From Muscardinus avellanarius (Eukaryota; Chordata; Mammalia; Rodentia; Gliridae): DNA of 64,000 bases. The DNA lies in assembly GCA_963383645.1 (NCBI GenBank), contig OY726569.1:74562635-74626634 (forward strand), read 5' to 3'. A program made the position numbers and the translations under genes. The notes beneath the pieces are model-generated. The model saw nothing but the letters and a program-made list of their open reading frames with translations. It did not search any database and had not been told where the DNA came from. Shown here piece by piece: positions 20,814 to 30,808 of the stretch; the first letter of the stretch is position 1; every line of letters begins with the position of its first letter.

Positions 20814-21550
20814 CACTCATTTTTTAAATGAAAACTCACGGTGGAGAGGAGACCTGGTGGCTTTCAAGACCAAGAGCCAAACAAAGGTCTAAGGATATCT
20901 GGGATGGGGAAGGGAAGAAGATGAGAGGGGACACCACAGAGAAAAGTCCCTGTCCCCTGTCCCCAACATTCCATTCAGTGGAGACAGTCATCTGAGTAAA
21001 TGTGGGGACACTGAGGGCAGAGAGGACCTGTGCTTTTCCCAGGGATGGCCTGGGGGAATCAGCTGAGATCCTGGTGTCCCTGGGTGGCCAACCCCAGTGG
21101 CACAGAGATGGCAGGATGGCACGTCCAAGTAGAGAGGCTTCAGGTTGGCCAGTCCTCCTGTCAGAGACTCCCGCAGCCCACACAGCATACACCTGGCTGG
21201 CTCTGAAGGGCCTTCCTGGTTGGATGAGAAGTAGCATGCGCGATACAGGCTGAGATGGCGGAGAGGGTGTTCTGGTGGAGGGTCTGGGCTGGGGGCCCTT
21301 TCGGCAGGCTTGGAGGTAACAAGGGAGCGTGGGGGACAGAGAAGCAGCCAGAGACAGACAGAGGGCTGGGTCGACAAGGAAGGACAGGGGTTCAGTGACC
21401 AGATTCTCCTGGTCTTCAAGTCCATGGAGAGGCCCCTGGGCTTTACTGTGCGGTGGGAAGCCACTGAAGGCTTTGAAAAGGGATGTGACACTGTCCGACG
21501 GCTTCTTTCTGGCTATGTTGTGGAAAGAACTCCGAGAGAGCAGAAGTAGA
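20814..21550. other. Unique, GC-moderate intergenic DNA
   Basis: Holds the longest unexplained open frame of the window (167 codons, minus strand 20988-21491), but overlapping frames are open on both strands and no domain is visible. The 21430-21490 part (GGGAAGCCACTGAAGGCTTT) resembles a common old mammalian repeat. Confidence 0.45.
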
Positions 21551-21554
21551 AATA

Positions 21555-21860
21555 TGATTAAAACTCTAACCTAGAGATGCAGTGTGCTAGTTTGTAGTGA
21601 TGCCTCTCCTATATGGAGACTGCTAGCCGTACGCTGGCTATGAGCGCTGGAAATATGGCTGGTCCGAACTTGAGATGTGCCGTAAGTGTTGAACACACTG
21701 AATTTCAAAGTCTTAGTGCAGAAATAAAAAGCGAAAATGAAAAATAATTGTAAAAAGAAGAGAAAATGTCACATTGACAATCTGAAAAAAATCAGTTGCA
21801 TGTTGAAATAATATTATTTTGACTATGTTGGGTTATGTAAAATAACTAACCTCACTTGCT
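21555..21860 (+). mobile_element. Ancient mammalian DNA-transposon-type relic
   Basis: Recognised from GGAAATATGGCTGGTCCGAA, TTGAGATGTGCCGTAAGTGT, GAATTTCAAAGTCTTAGTGC and ACTATGTTGGGTTATGTAAA, a block order found in a widespread old mammalian repeat. Exact family is uncertain. Confidence 0.55.
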
Positions 21861-21866
21861 TCATTT

Positions 21867-22010
21867 TTCTTCTTCTCCTTCTTCTTCTTCTTCTTCTTCT
21901 TCTTCTTCTTCTTCTTCTTCTTCTTCTTCTTCTTCTTCTTCTTCTTCCTCCTCCTCCTCCTCCTCCTCCTCCTCTCCTCTCCTCCTCCTCCTCCTCCTTC
22001 TTCTTCTTCT
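21867..22010. repeat. (TTC)n(TCC)n compound microsatellite
   Basis: About 140 bases of uninterrupted polypyrimidine on the plus strand: TTC units, then TCC units, then TTC again, running into the poly(T) tail of the next SINE. Confidence 0.95.
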
Positions 22011-22204
22011 TTTTTTTTTTTTTTGATGGTACTGGGGTTCCTGGAAACCCTTCTACCTCCGGGCTACACTCCCAGACCCATTTTTATATTTTTATTTGGA
22101 GACAGAGTCTCTTAAGCCAGCAAGACTGGCTTCGAACCTGCGCAATCCTCCTGTCTCCGCCTCCCAAGTGCGGGGATTACAAGCGTGCGCCACCACGCCT
22201 GGCC
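22011..22204 (-). repeat. B1-dID SINE, short subfamily
   Basis: GATGGTACTGGGGTTCCTGG to CCACCACGCCTGGCC. Confidence 0.9.
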
Positions 22205-22214
22205 ATTTTACTTC

Positions 22215-22440
22215 TTAAATTGGACTGGGAGGCAGTGTGTGGTGGCGCACACCTGTAATCTCGGGACTTGGAAGGCTGAGACAGGAGGAGCACAGGTTCG
22301 AGGACAGCCTCAACAACACAGCGAGACTTCTAGCAACCTAAGGAAGACTCTGTTTCAAAACAAAAAATTAAAAACGACTAGGGGTGTAGATTAGAGGAAG
22401 AATGCCCCTTGGTTCCACCCCCAGTACCCAAACAAAGCAA
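22215..22440 (+). repeat. B1-dID SINE, diverged
   Basis: GTGTGTGGTGGCGCACACCT to TTCCACCCCCAGTACCC. Confidence 0.85.
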
Positions 22441-22654
22441 TAAAGTCTCTCTTGCTGCCACCCTTGAGCACATTTCATACTTGCTTTAGAATGGGATCTG
22501 TTCTCCGAGCGTTTATAAAAAGCTCTTTGCACTATTCCCAAAACAACCCAAGACTAAAATAGTATTTAAAAACCTATAAAGAGCTATATTCGTTACAACT
22601 AAAAAATAAACTTACTTTCTAATCCTAAAAAAAAAAAAAAAAAAAAAAGCTCTG

Positions 22655-22990
22655 AGCTGGTCTGTTGCACTTTGCCTGCTGTCTTTGCTGATTGGTAGCT
22701 TGTATAGCCAACCACTTGCGAGAACACTGGACAGGGACCGATTTGCTTTAAAATTCCAACGGACATATAATTAACAGGCAAGCTGGGCGTGGTGGCACAC
22801 ACTTGTAATCCCCGCGCTTGGGAGGTGGAGACAGGAAGATGGCACAGGTTCGAAGCCAGCCTCACTGGCTTAAGAGACCCTGTTTCAAAATATAAAAAAA
22901 TAGGTCTTGGGAGTGTAGCCTGGAGGTAGAAGGGCTTCTAGGAATCCCAGTACCACAAAAAAAAAAAAAAAAAAAAAAAATTAACAGGCA
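22655..22990 (-). repeat. Unassigned interspersed repeat, copy 2 (split by SINE)
   Basis: Minus-strand match to 11150-11310: TGTCTTTGCTGATTGGTAGC, GAACACTGGACAGGGACC. It is interrupted at 22781-22978 by a SINE and resumes with AACAGGCAGTGCTTAAC. Preceded by an A-run at about 22627-22650. Confidence 0.58.
22781..22978 (+). repeat. B1-dID SINE, short subfamily
   Basis: 12-bp TSD AATTAACAGGCA at 22769-22780 and 22979-22990. Confidence 0.92.
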
Positions 22991-22994
22991 GTGC

Positions 22995-23705
22995 TTAACA
23001 TCCCCAGTACAAAAACAAATTCAATAAAATAAATGGGATTGGTAGAAGATGTAAAAATCACCCCTGTGCTTTCTATTTCTGTTGGCAGCTGAACTGGAGT
23101 GCTAACAGTGGGTGGCCAGAAGTGGAGGGATTCTGAAAGGAGAGCCCTGGAGAAGGGGAGAGGAAGGGCTCAGGACTGCCGGGAAAGGAACGGGTTGGGA
23201 GAGAGGAAATTCATGAGCACATTGTGGGAATGTTGAGTGAGAGGCCTCTCTCATCCAAGAGGAGATGCTGCACTGGAGGCCGATGGTATTTATAGTGTGG
23301 GGGTGAACTTGTATCCAGAGAGGTCTCAGGTCAAGCTGAGCACTTGGGGTTTGGGAGCAGGGGAAAAGGAAGGAAGAGGCTGAGAAAGGATGAGGGCCGA
23401 GGAAGCAAAGGGCAGGAAGGAGAGTGTGGTGCAGAACTCCCTGTAAAACCTGCAGGCTGGAGGGCCAGACTGGAAGGCGGCTGCTTGCTGCTCTCCCCAA
23501 GAGGCTGAGCTGCATGGTGGGTCCCCTCCCCAGGCTCACCCTTCCCCTCAGTCTCTGCACACCCTCGGGGTGGTGCCTGGACCGAGTTACACACAGCCTG
23601 GGGGCTGGAGGGGCCCTGCATGTTACCCTCCCTTTCTCTTCTGAGAACCCAACGCTCAGCAGCTTTAGCTGAACCCACGCTGGCAGCCCTCTTTGACTCT
23701 AGTCT

Positions 23706-23707
<2 letters not shown>
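22995..23707. other. Unique intergenic DNA
   Basis: G-rich on the plus strand (23100-23430). Open frames of up to 152 codons on the minus strand carry no recognisable domain; I see no exon. Confidence 0.45.

Positions 23708-23746
<39 letters not shown>
23708..23746. repeat. (TG)n microsatellite
   Basis: About 19 TG units in the tail position of the next SINE. Confidence 0.95.
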
Positions 23747-23753
<7 letters not shown>

Positions 23754-24001
23754 GGATTGAACCCAGGGGCATTCTACCTCTGAGCTACATCCCCAGCCAT
23801 ATTTTATTTTATTTTATTTTGTTTTGAAACAGGGTCTTACTAGGTTGTTGAAAGTCTTGCTAAGTTGCAGAAGCTGGTCTCAAATCTGCAATACTCCTGT
23901 CTCAGCCTCCTAAATTGCTGAAGCCGGCCTCGAACTTGTGATCTTCCTATCTTCAACCTCTCAAATCCTGGGATTACAGGCTTGCAGCACCGTGTCTGGT
24001 C
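23747..24001 (-). repeat. B1-dID SINE with duplicated B1 segment
   Basis: TTACTAGGGATTGAACCCAG through to GCAGCACCGTGTCTGGT. The B1 middle (GCTGAAGCCGGCCTCGAACT after CAGCCTCC) appears a second time, so the copy is longer than usual. Confidence 0.78.
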
Positions 24002-24010
24002 TGTGATTTT

Positions 24011-24205
24011 GTATGTGTGTGTGTTTGGAGGGGCTACTGGAGATTGAATTTAAGGGGCCTACTACCTTTAAGCTACATCCTCAGTCCTGTTTTTATTTTT
24101 TTATTTTTAAAAAGGGTCTTACTAAGTTTTAGAAGATCTCACTAAATCCTCCTGTCTTAGCCTCCCAAGTACTGGGATCACAGGCATGCCACCGTGCCCG
24201 GCTTT
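24011..24205 (-). repeat. B1-dID SINE, diverged
   Basis: CTACTGGAGATTGAATTTAA to GCCACCGTGCCCGGC; the B1 middle is partly deleted. Confidence 0.78.
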
Positions 24206-24433
24206 TTTTTTTTTTTTAATTGATTGTAGTCTCACATAATGCAGTTCGTAGTGATGGTGACATCCACGCACACAGCACTTTGAAAGCCTGACTTTCCTGC
24301 AGGAGCTCAACTCTCCCTGGAGGACAGCATTTTCTCCTCCCTTGAATGTCTGTCACATTTGTGTGTACACAATGTAGGTGCTTGAGAAACAGCTAGAACC
24401 CTCTTAAGACTTTCCATACGCTCTTCGGTTCTT

Positions 24434-24624
24434 TTTTTTTTTTTTTTGGTGGTGGTACTGGGGTTCCTGGAAGCCCTTCTACCTCTGGGCTACACTCCCA
24501 GACCTATTTTATTTTTGGAAACAGGGTCTCTTAAGCCAGCACGGCTGGCTTTGAACCTGCATGATCCTCCTGTCTCTGCCTCCCAAGCTGGGGGATTACA
24601 AGTGTGCGCCACCACGCCCGGCCA
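24434..24624 (-). repeat. B1-dID SINE, short subfamily
   Basis: TSD CTCTTCGGTTCTT (24421-24433) and CTCTTCAGTTCTT (24625-24637), one mismatch. Confidence 0.92.
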
Positions 24625-24796
24625 CTCTTCAGTTCTTTGTGTCTCCTCTTCAAGGACAAAGACAGGTCTGGGTTGCATCAGCGAGGCAGCTCTCTGGGCA
24701 CCCAACAGCAGTGACAGCTCTCAGTGTTTGGATTCCCAAGCACCCATGTCCCTGCTGGGTGTGGCACAGCACTCAGATTTAGAAAACTGTTTTAAG

Positions 24797-24991
24797 CCGG
24801 GCATGGAGGCACACGCCTGTAATCCCAACACTTGGGAGGCCGAGACAGGAGGATCACAGGTTCGAGGGTAGCTTCAGTAAATAGTGAGGCTCTCATTAAC
24901 CTACCAAGACCCTGTTTAAAAAAACAAAACAAAACAGGGCTATGGGTAGCATGCCCCTGGGTTCAATAAAAAAGAAAAAAAATAAAGAAAA
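24797..24991 (+). repeat. B1-dID SINE
   Basis: TSD GAAAACTGTTTTAAG at 24782-24796 and GAAAACCGTTTTAAG at 24992-25006; dID monomer shortened. Confidence 0.9.
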
Positions 24992-25006
24992 GAAAACCGT
25001 TTTAAG

Positions 25007-25200
25007 CTGGGTGTGATGGCACATGTCTGTAATCCCAGCACTTGAGAGACTGAATCAGGATCACAGGTTTGAGGCCAGCCCTGACAAATTAGTTAAGACC
25101 TGTTTCAAAAAAAAAAAAAAATAGGAAGGGCTGGGGATGTAGCTCAGAGGTAAAATACCCTGGGTTCAATCCACAGTACCACAAAAAAAAAAAAAAAAAA
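25007..25200 (+). repeat. B1-dID SINE
   Basis: Starts exactly after the TSD of the previous copy (CTGGGTGTGATGGCACATGT); ends CAATCCACAGTACCAC plus poly(A) grading into GGAA repeats to 25260. Confidence 0.87.
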
Positions 25201-25260
25201 AGAAAAAAGAAAAGAAAAGAAAAGGAAGGAAGGAAGGAAGCAAGGAAGGGAAGAAAGAGG

Positions 25261-25446
25261 TTTTTTTTTTTTTTTGTGGTACTGGGGTTCCTGGAAGCCC
25301 TTCTACCTCTGGGCTACACTCCCGGACCTATTTTATATTTTTGAAACAGGGTCTCTTACGCCAGCGCGGCTGGCTTCGAACCTGCGCGATCCTCCTGTCT
25401 CCGCCTCCCAAGCGCGGGGATTACAAGCGTGCGCCACCACGCCCGG
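25261..25446 (-). repeat. B1-dID SINE, short subfamily
   Basis: Close to the short-type consensus (TGTGGTACTGGGGTTCCTGG to CCACCACGCCCGGC), inserted in the A-rich tail of the plus-strand SINE before it. Confidence 0.9.
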
Positions 25447-25868
25447 CAAGAGAGAGTTTTGTGAGTGAAAGGCAGACAGGCAAAGTGAGGCGGCGCTTTG
25501 CCCGCGGTGTGGAGGCTGAGCCTCACTGGCCTCTGCCTACTCCAAGGCTGCGCCTCCAGCGTTCTGTGGATTCTGTAATAACCCCTCTCTTCTTTCAACC
25601 ACCCATCAGCCCTTTTAGTTAAGGACACCCTGAGCTGGTGTCTGTGGTTGTCCACGGGGTACTCCAACACAAGGTGGCAAAACATTGGCTTATTGATGGG
25701 AAACAAGAGGTTGTGTTGAAAGATGCCCACATCAGCTTTCAAATCATTGTCTTCTCTTTACCCATGTTATGTGTACTTAGGTATATATTTTACTATTATT
25801 TATATCATAGATAAATATATAATCATTATTTATATTAGAGAATATTTAATAACAAATATAAAGATTAA
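25447..25868. other. Unique intergenic DNA, AT-rich to the right
   Basis: No gene recognised. 25760-25868 is simple AT-rich sequence. Confidence 0.45.
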
Positions 25869-25887
25869 AAAAATTTAAAATTTAAGA

Positions 25888-26080
25888 CCGGGCGTGGTGG
25901 CACATGCTTGTAACCCCAGCATTTGGGAGGTGGAGACCATAAATTCAGACAGCCTCAGCTACTTAGCGAGGCCCTTCACAACTCAGTGAGACCCTGTTTC
26001 AAAAATTAAAAAAGACTAAAAATAGGCGGGGGGTGTAGCTTGGAGGTACAATGTCCCTGGGTTCAATCCCCAGTACCATA
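25888..26080 (+). repeat. B1-dID SINE
   Basis: Flanked by related AAAAATTTAAAATTTAA-type sequence on both sides (about 25870-25886 and 26082-26098), an AT-rich TSD. Confidence 0.87.
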
Positions 26081-26099
26081 AAAAAATTAAAATTTAAAA

Positions 26100-26670
26100 A
26101 TCACTGAAATGGATTGGGAATCTAGTGCTCATTAACTCGGATTTTCATGCAACTCTGTTCACATCTAGGGAAAAATAAACTGTTTTATCATTTTGGATCA
26201 GGAATTAAAAAAAAAAAGTCCTTGGCAGTGCCCACCTGGATCTGGTGCATAGTTCCGTGACTTGGTAATGCAATTTGTTTAATGTAACACTAGATTACAC
26301 CACGGCCCTGACAGTCATTTGAAGTCAGCAGAAATTTTGAAACCAATTAACCAGAGCTGAGCGTTAGCAGTAAGTAAATATGGTTTACTATCTATATTTT
26401 AAATCCTTAAAATTGACTCCCAGAAAGTGGACCGAGTAGGAGAATTGCAAAAACAAACAAACAAAAATAGAAGAGAGAAAAATCTGGGAAAGTTGGAACG
26501 ATTTTGTTGACAAAGACAGAAAAAGGAATTTTCGAGACTTCTGGACACTGCTTTCTAGCTATGTGCTTGTAAATCACTAACTTCCTTGGTTAAGTGAAGA
26601 GAGCTTTGCATGAGTATGTGCAGGAAATTCCTTATCTTAGCAAAAGGGGTTACGTACTTTTTATTTTATT
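26100..26670. other. Unique intergenic DNA
   Basis: No repeat or exon recognised apart from an A-run near 26205-26217. Confidence 0.45.
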
Positions 26671-26685
26671 AAAAAGAGAGTCCCA

Positions 26686-26722
26686 GTGAAAGCACCGAAT
26701 CCTAGCCGCTAGACCACTAGAC
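26686..26722 (-). other. tRNA-Glu 5'-half-like segment at an L1 junction
   Basis: On the minus strand this reads GTCTAGTGGTCTAGCGGCTA, then GGATTCGGTGCTTTCAC. It matches nuclear tRNA-Glu from about nucleotide 1 (with three mismatches in the first six) through the D arm to the anticodon loop (CT-TTC-AC). The 3' half of the tRNA is absent, so it is not a tRNA gene. It sits exactly between the left TSD and the L1 sequence. Confidence 0.8.
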
Positions 26723-27087
26723 ATTCGCAAGAAGATGGAAAGGCCTGGAGGACATTATGTTAAGTGAGATCAGCCAAGCACAGAAAGAGAAGGGACATAT
26801 GTTTTCTCTAATATGCCCAAGCTAGGGAGTACTGGGGATACCAGAGGGACTCCAGATAATGGAGGAGAAACTTCAGCAAAGCTAGAAAGGAAGGGTAGGA
26901 GAGGAAGAAGGCCGAGGTGGAGTGATGGAGAAGCTACATTTGAATATGTGTAAAAGTGTGAATGTAGCATGGTCAACCCGGACTCTCATTTTTGGGAGGG
27001 GGGAAAGAGGAAGCAGCGGGGAGGGGGGAGGGCACAGAGCATGGTGTGGATATATGCTATTTTTAATATAATCCACATAAAAATAAT
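26723..27087 (+). mobile_element. L1 3' end (5'-truncated insertion)
   Basis: Sense L1 3' terminus: GGAGGACATTATGTTAAGTG, G-rich 3' UTR tract (27000-27040) and AATAATAAAAAA tail. Its TSD is A-rich plus GAGTCCCA at 26671-26685 and 27088-27101, enclosing the tRNA-like segment as part of the insertion. Confidence 0.85.
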
Positions 27088-27101
27088 AAAAAAGAGTCCC
27101 A

Positions 27102-27296
27102 TCCAGGTGTGGCTCGGCACACGTATAATCCCAGCATTTGGGAGGCGGAGGCAGGAGGATGGAGGTTTGCAGGCAGTCTCAGCTGCTTAGTGGGTCCTTT
27201 GCAACTCAGTGAGACCCTGTTTCAAAATAAAGAATAAAAAGAGGGCTGGGGGTATAGCTTGGAGGTAGAATGCCCCTGGGTTCCATCCCCAGTCCT

Positions 27297-27336
<40 letters not shown>
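27102..27336 (+). repeat. B1-dID SINE with long poly(A)
   Basis: CCAGGTGTGGCTCGGCACAC to CCATCCCCAGTCCTGC plus about 35 A residues; inserted in or beside the tail of the L1 end. Confidence 0.88.
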
Positions 27337-27338
<2 letters not shown>

Positions 27339-27339
27339 T

Positions 27340-27845
27340 TCCTACTCCAACTAAACATGTATTTAACAGATTCAAAAGGGCCTCAAGTTGGCAGTGGCTT
27401 CCCGGAAGCACTAAGATCTTCATCTAATTGTGGGAAGGAATGCGAGCTGGCTCATCTTTATTTTCTCCGTAGTTCCTAGAATGCTGGTAAATAAGTGACT
27501 GGTTTGTACGAGGTGGGTATTTTATTTACCTCAAGAATCAAATCAACGGGCTAAATCTTAGCTGCCTTTACCAATTTCGCCACCAGATGGCAGTAGATCA
27601 CCTCTGATGGATTCCGTTGCACTAGGGCCAGCAGGAGTTGGAAAGTCCGGCGGTAGAGATGTAGATGCAAAAGGGTTAAGTATGATATTTTATATGGAGA
27701 ATCCTTTGTGGAAAAGGGGAAAACCTTCTGGAGCATAACTCAACTTTACATAGTTCAAAACTCCTTAAAGCACTGTATAAACATAACTTTTAACATTAAT
27801 TTCCCCTGTATCAGTATTTCTGTGTATCCATATTTTTCTTTTAAT

Positions 27846-27850
<5 letters not shown>
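27340..27850. other. Unique intergenic DNA
   Basis: Nothing recognised. Confidence 0.45.

Positions 27851-27899
<49 letters not shown>
27851..27899. repeat. (TG)n microsatellite
   Basis: About 24 TG units at the tail of the following SINE. Confidence 0.95.
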
Positions 27900-27900
<1 letters not shown>

Positions 27901-28062
27901 GCACTGGGAGTGGAACCCAGGGGCTTTTCTACCTCTGGGCTATACTTCCAGGCCTATTTTATACTTTATTTGGAAACAGGGTCTCACTAAGTTGCTGAGA
28001 GCCTCACTCAGTAGCCGAGGCTGGCCATGAGCCTGTGCAGTCCTCCTATCTCAGCCTCCCAA
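27900..28062 (-). repeat. B1-dID SINE, 5'-truncated
   Basis: GCACTGGGAGTGGAACCCAG to ATCTCAGCCTCCCAA; the head is missing. Confidence 0.83.
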
Positions 28063-28209
28063 TCTTTTAATCTTTTATCCACAGATAAAATTCACTACAT
28101 TGTAAAGCATGGTGGTACATGCCTGTTATCCTAGTAGTTGAGAAATTGAGACAGGATTGTAGGTTTGAGGTCAGCCCTTCCTTAGCAACTTAATGAGACC
28201 CTGTTTTTT

Positions 28210-28674
28210 CTTTTCTTTTTTTTTTTCCCCCCCCCGGCATTGTGGATGGAATCCAGGGGCATTCTATCTCAGAGCTATACCCCAGCTCTAGATTTTATTC
28301 TCTCTCTTTCTCTCTTTCTCTCTTTTGTGGTACTGGGGGTGGAACCCAGGGGCATTCTACCTCCAAGCTACACCCCAGCCCTATTTTTTATTCTTTATTT
28401 TGAAACAGGGTTTCACTGAGTTGCAAAGGGCCTTACTAAGTAGCTGAGGCTGGCCTCGAACCGTGACCCTCCTGTCTCAGTCTCCTGAATCCTGGGATTA
28501 CAAATGTGTGCCACCACACCTGGCTTCTCTTATTTTATATTCTTTATTTTGAAACAAGTTCTCACTAAGTTGTGGAGAGCCTCACTAAGTAGCTGAGGCT
28601 GGCTGCAAACCTGCAGTCCTCCTGTCTCAGCCTCCCGAGTACTGGGATTACAAGTGTGTACCACCATGCCTGGC
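28210..28674 (-). repeat. B1-dID SINE, middle copy of the nest
   Basis: dID half 28234-28295 (CATTGTGGATGGAATCCAGG) and B1 half 28525-28673, opposite orientation to the outer copy, split by a third SINE. Confidence 0.83.
28300..28524 (-). repeat. B1-dID SINE, innermost copy
   Basis: Complete copy with CT-rich tail (TCTCTTTCTCTCTTTTGTGG) and head CCACCACACCTGGC, located in the linker of the middle copy. Confidence 0.86.
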
Positions 28675-28765
28675 TAAAAGGCCCTGTTTTAAAATAAAAA
28701 ATAGGAAAGGCTGGGGATGTAGCTCAGAGGAAGAACACCGTGGGTTCAATTCTTACTACCCAACA

Positions 28766-29070
28766 TTTTTTCATTATATTTACTTTCCACAAGTAAATAT
28801 TTGGTTGTCATTTCCTACAAAAGAACAGTTATCATTTTTCACCTAGAAAAGCAGAAAAAGAGTCACAGTAATAAAGACTCATGAAGAAATGGGGTACCGT
28901 CAGGCTCTGTTTCTAGCTGTGGGGTCCTCCCTACAAGAGCCTTTTAGTAGAGGTCAAGCCACGGATTACATCTCCCCCAAGTGGAAATACCTGAAGAATT
29001 TAAATGCCTTCCAGGTATACTGGATCGCAAATTAATACAGGTGCAGACACATCTCAACTTATTTGGAACT
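28766..29070. other. Unique intergenic DNA
   Basis: Nothing recognised. Confidence 0.45.
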
Positions 29071-29074
29071 AATT

Positions 29075-29298
29075 TTTTATTTTATTTTAATTTTTTGTGG
29101 TACTGGAGGTGAAACCCAGGGGCTTTTCTGCCTCCAGGGTACACTCCCAGACCTATTTCATACTTTATTTGGAAACAGAGTCTCACTAAGTTGCCGAGAG
29201 CCTCACTCAGTAGCTGAGGCTGGCTTCGAACCCGTGCGATCCTCCTGTCTCCGCCTCCCAAGCGCGGGGATTACAAGCGTGTGCCACCACGCCCGGCC
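29075..29298 (-). repeat. B1-dID SINE, full B1 type
   Basis: TGGTACTGGAGGTGAAACCC to CCACCACGCCCGGCC. Confidence 0.9.
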
Positions 29299-29339
29299 TA
29301 ATTTGTCTAAAGTCTATCTATACCTCCACTAATGGATAT

Positions 29340-29640
29340 GTATAAATTATTTCAATTTTTGAACCTAATAAATAATGCGTGTTGGCCAATGGAGGACTGG
29401 TTAAACTGACAGCACAGCTACATGCTGGGAACCAAGACAACTACTACAACCAGTAGCCAACCTGAAGAGAGGAGCCGAGGTGAATTTCTTCACGTATTCA
29501 TGTAACAACTATATTCTGAGCACGTAATATGTGTTGATGCCAAGTTAAGCACTAGATAATAGCATGCGCTTTGACTTGTAAAGGTGTGCGCCATAGAACA
29601 TTAGGTTTAAAACACTAGCTCATGTTGTATTTTACAAGCA
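29340..29640 (+). repeat. Probable old LINE fragment
   Basis: GGCCAATGGAGGACTGGTTAAACTG-type sequence (29382-29406) resembles a recurrent segment of old mammalian L1; the rest is too diverged to place. Confidence 0.35.
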
Positions 29641-29689
29641 CAAATATATGCTATCATATATTTATATAAATGTTAAGGGTAACTATTTA

Positions 29690-30110
29690 CTAAATGTTGG
29701 GATTCACTGTGCATCAGATATGAGGCTAAGCACTCATGTGATAATTTTATTTAATCTTCATATTTATAAGTTATTAGTAGTCTCCTGAGCCAGGCATGGT
29801 AGCACATGCTTGTAATCCCAGTACTTGGCCGAGAAAAGAAGATCACAGGTTCAGAGCCAGCCTTGGCAACTTAGTGAGAGCCTGTTTCCAAATAAGAAAT
29901 AAAATCGGGCTGGGGATATAACTTGGAGGTAGAATGCCACTGTGTTAAATTCCCAGTACCGCACACATACACACACAAAAATAGTCTCCCCATTTTGAAA
30001 AAGAGAATGGAGACTTAGAGAGGTTAAGAAACATGGCCGAAGTCATCCCAATGGCTTTACGCTTCTGAGCTGGGGTCAACTCTGATTCCAGAGCCTGGGA
30101 TTGCCATTGC
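29690..30110 (-). repeat. MIR SINE, split by a B1-dID copy
   Basis: Antisense MIR: TTTTATTTAATCTTCATATT on the left; CTCCCCATTTTGAAAAAGAG, GAGAGGTTAAGAAACATGGC and GATTCCAGAGCCTGGG on the right of the inserted SINE. Confidence 0.75.
29788..29975 (+). repeat. B1-dID SINE in MIR
   Basis: GCCAGGCATGGTAGCACATG to AATTCCCAGTACCGC with a CACA tail; TAGTCTCC recurs at both ends of the insert. Confidence 0.87.
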
Positions 30111-30229
30111 TGTGCTTTCCCGAAAAATATGTATGCGCATATTAGACAGTATGGTGAGACTGTCCGAGAAAGTTGTCTGTGCTGTTCAGAATTATGGGCA
30201 AGTTACAGAGTTACACTCTGTATTTTCAT

Positions 30230-30438
30230 ATTATTATTATTATTTATTATTATTTTGGTGGTACTGGGGGTGGAACCCAGGGGCTTTCTACCTCCAGGTT
30301 ATACTCCCAGACCTATTTTATACTTTATTTGAAAACAGAGTCTCACTAAGTAGCTGAGGCTGGCTTTGAACCTGTGCGATCCTCCTGTCTCAGCCTCCCA
30401 AGCGCGGGAGTTACAAGCGTGCGCCACCACACCTGGCC
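30230..30438 (-). repeat. B1-dID SINE
   Basis: TGGTGGTACTGGGGGTGGAA to CCACCACACCTGGCC; part of the B1 middle is deleted. Confidence 0.88.
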
Positions 30439-30663
30439 TTATTTTTTGTATTTTAAAAATGGGTTATAGAGTATATTTGTCAAGTTCCAAAAAACTTGAG
30501 ATTTTGATTACAACTGCATTTAATTTATAGAATATTGTGGGTAGAATTACCATCTGCATAAAATTCATAATTTCTATCTAGGAATATGGCAAATGTTTCC
30601 ATATATATATTCAAGTTATTTCTGCATTGCCCTTAAATTAGGTGCAATGGTTTACAATATTTT

Positions 30664-30800
30664 TATTATTACTATTTTTTTATGTGGATCATATTGAAAA
30701 TGGCATACATTCAGACTGTGGCTGGTGCCCTCTCCCTCCCCCACTGCCCCTTCATCCCCTCCCAACAGTGAGTGTCCAGGTTAACCATGTAAAATATTTT
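30664..30800 (-). mobile_element. L1 3' end, 5'-truncated
   Basis: Antisense counterpart of the L1 3' UTR seen at 26930-27080 (TATGTGGATCATATTGAAAA, then the C-rich tract and GTCCAGGTTAACCATG). Confidence 0.7.
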
Positions 30801-30808
30801 AATGTATA

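Larger units (their letters stand above)
28105..28765 (+). repeat. B1-dID SINE, outer copy of a three-level nest
   Basis: B1 half 28105-28207 and dID half 28677-28765 (GGCTGGGGATGTAGCTCAGA). The interrupted linker shows GACCCTGTTTT on the left and GGCCCTGTTTT on the right of the insert. Confidence 0.85.

Noticed and set aside
20988..21491. 167-codon minus-strand open frame
   Set aside because: Overlapping frames are open on both strands, no domain or splice structure is visible, and part resembles an old repeat; length is compatible with chance in GC-moderate DNA.
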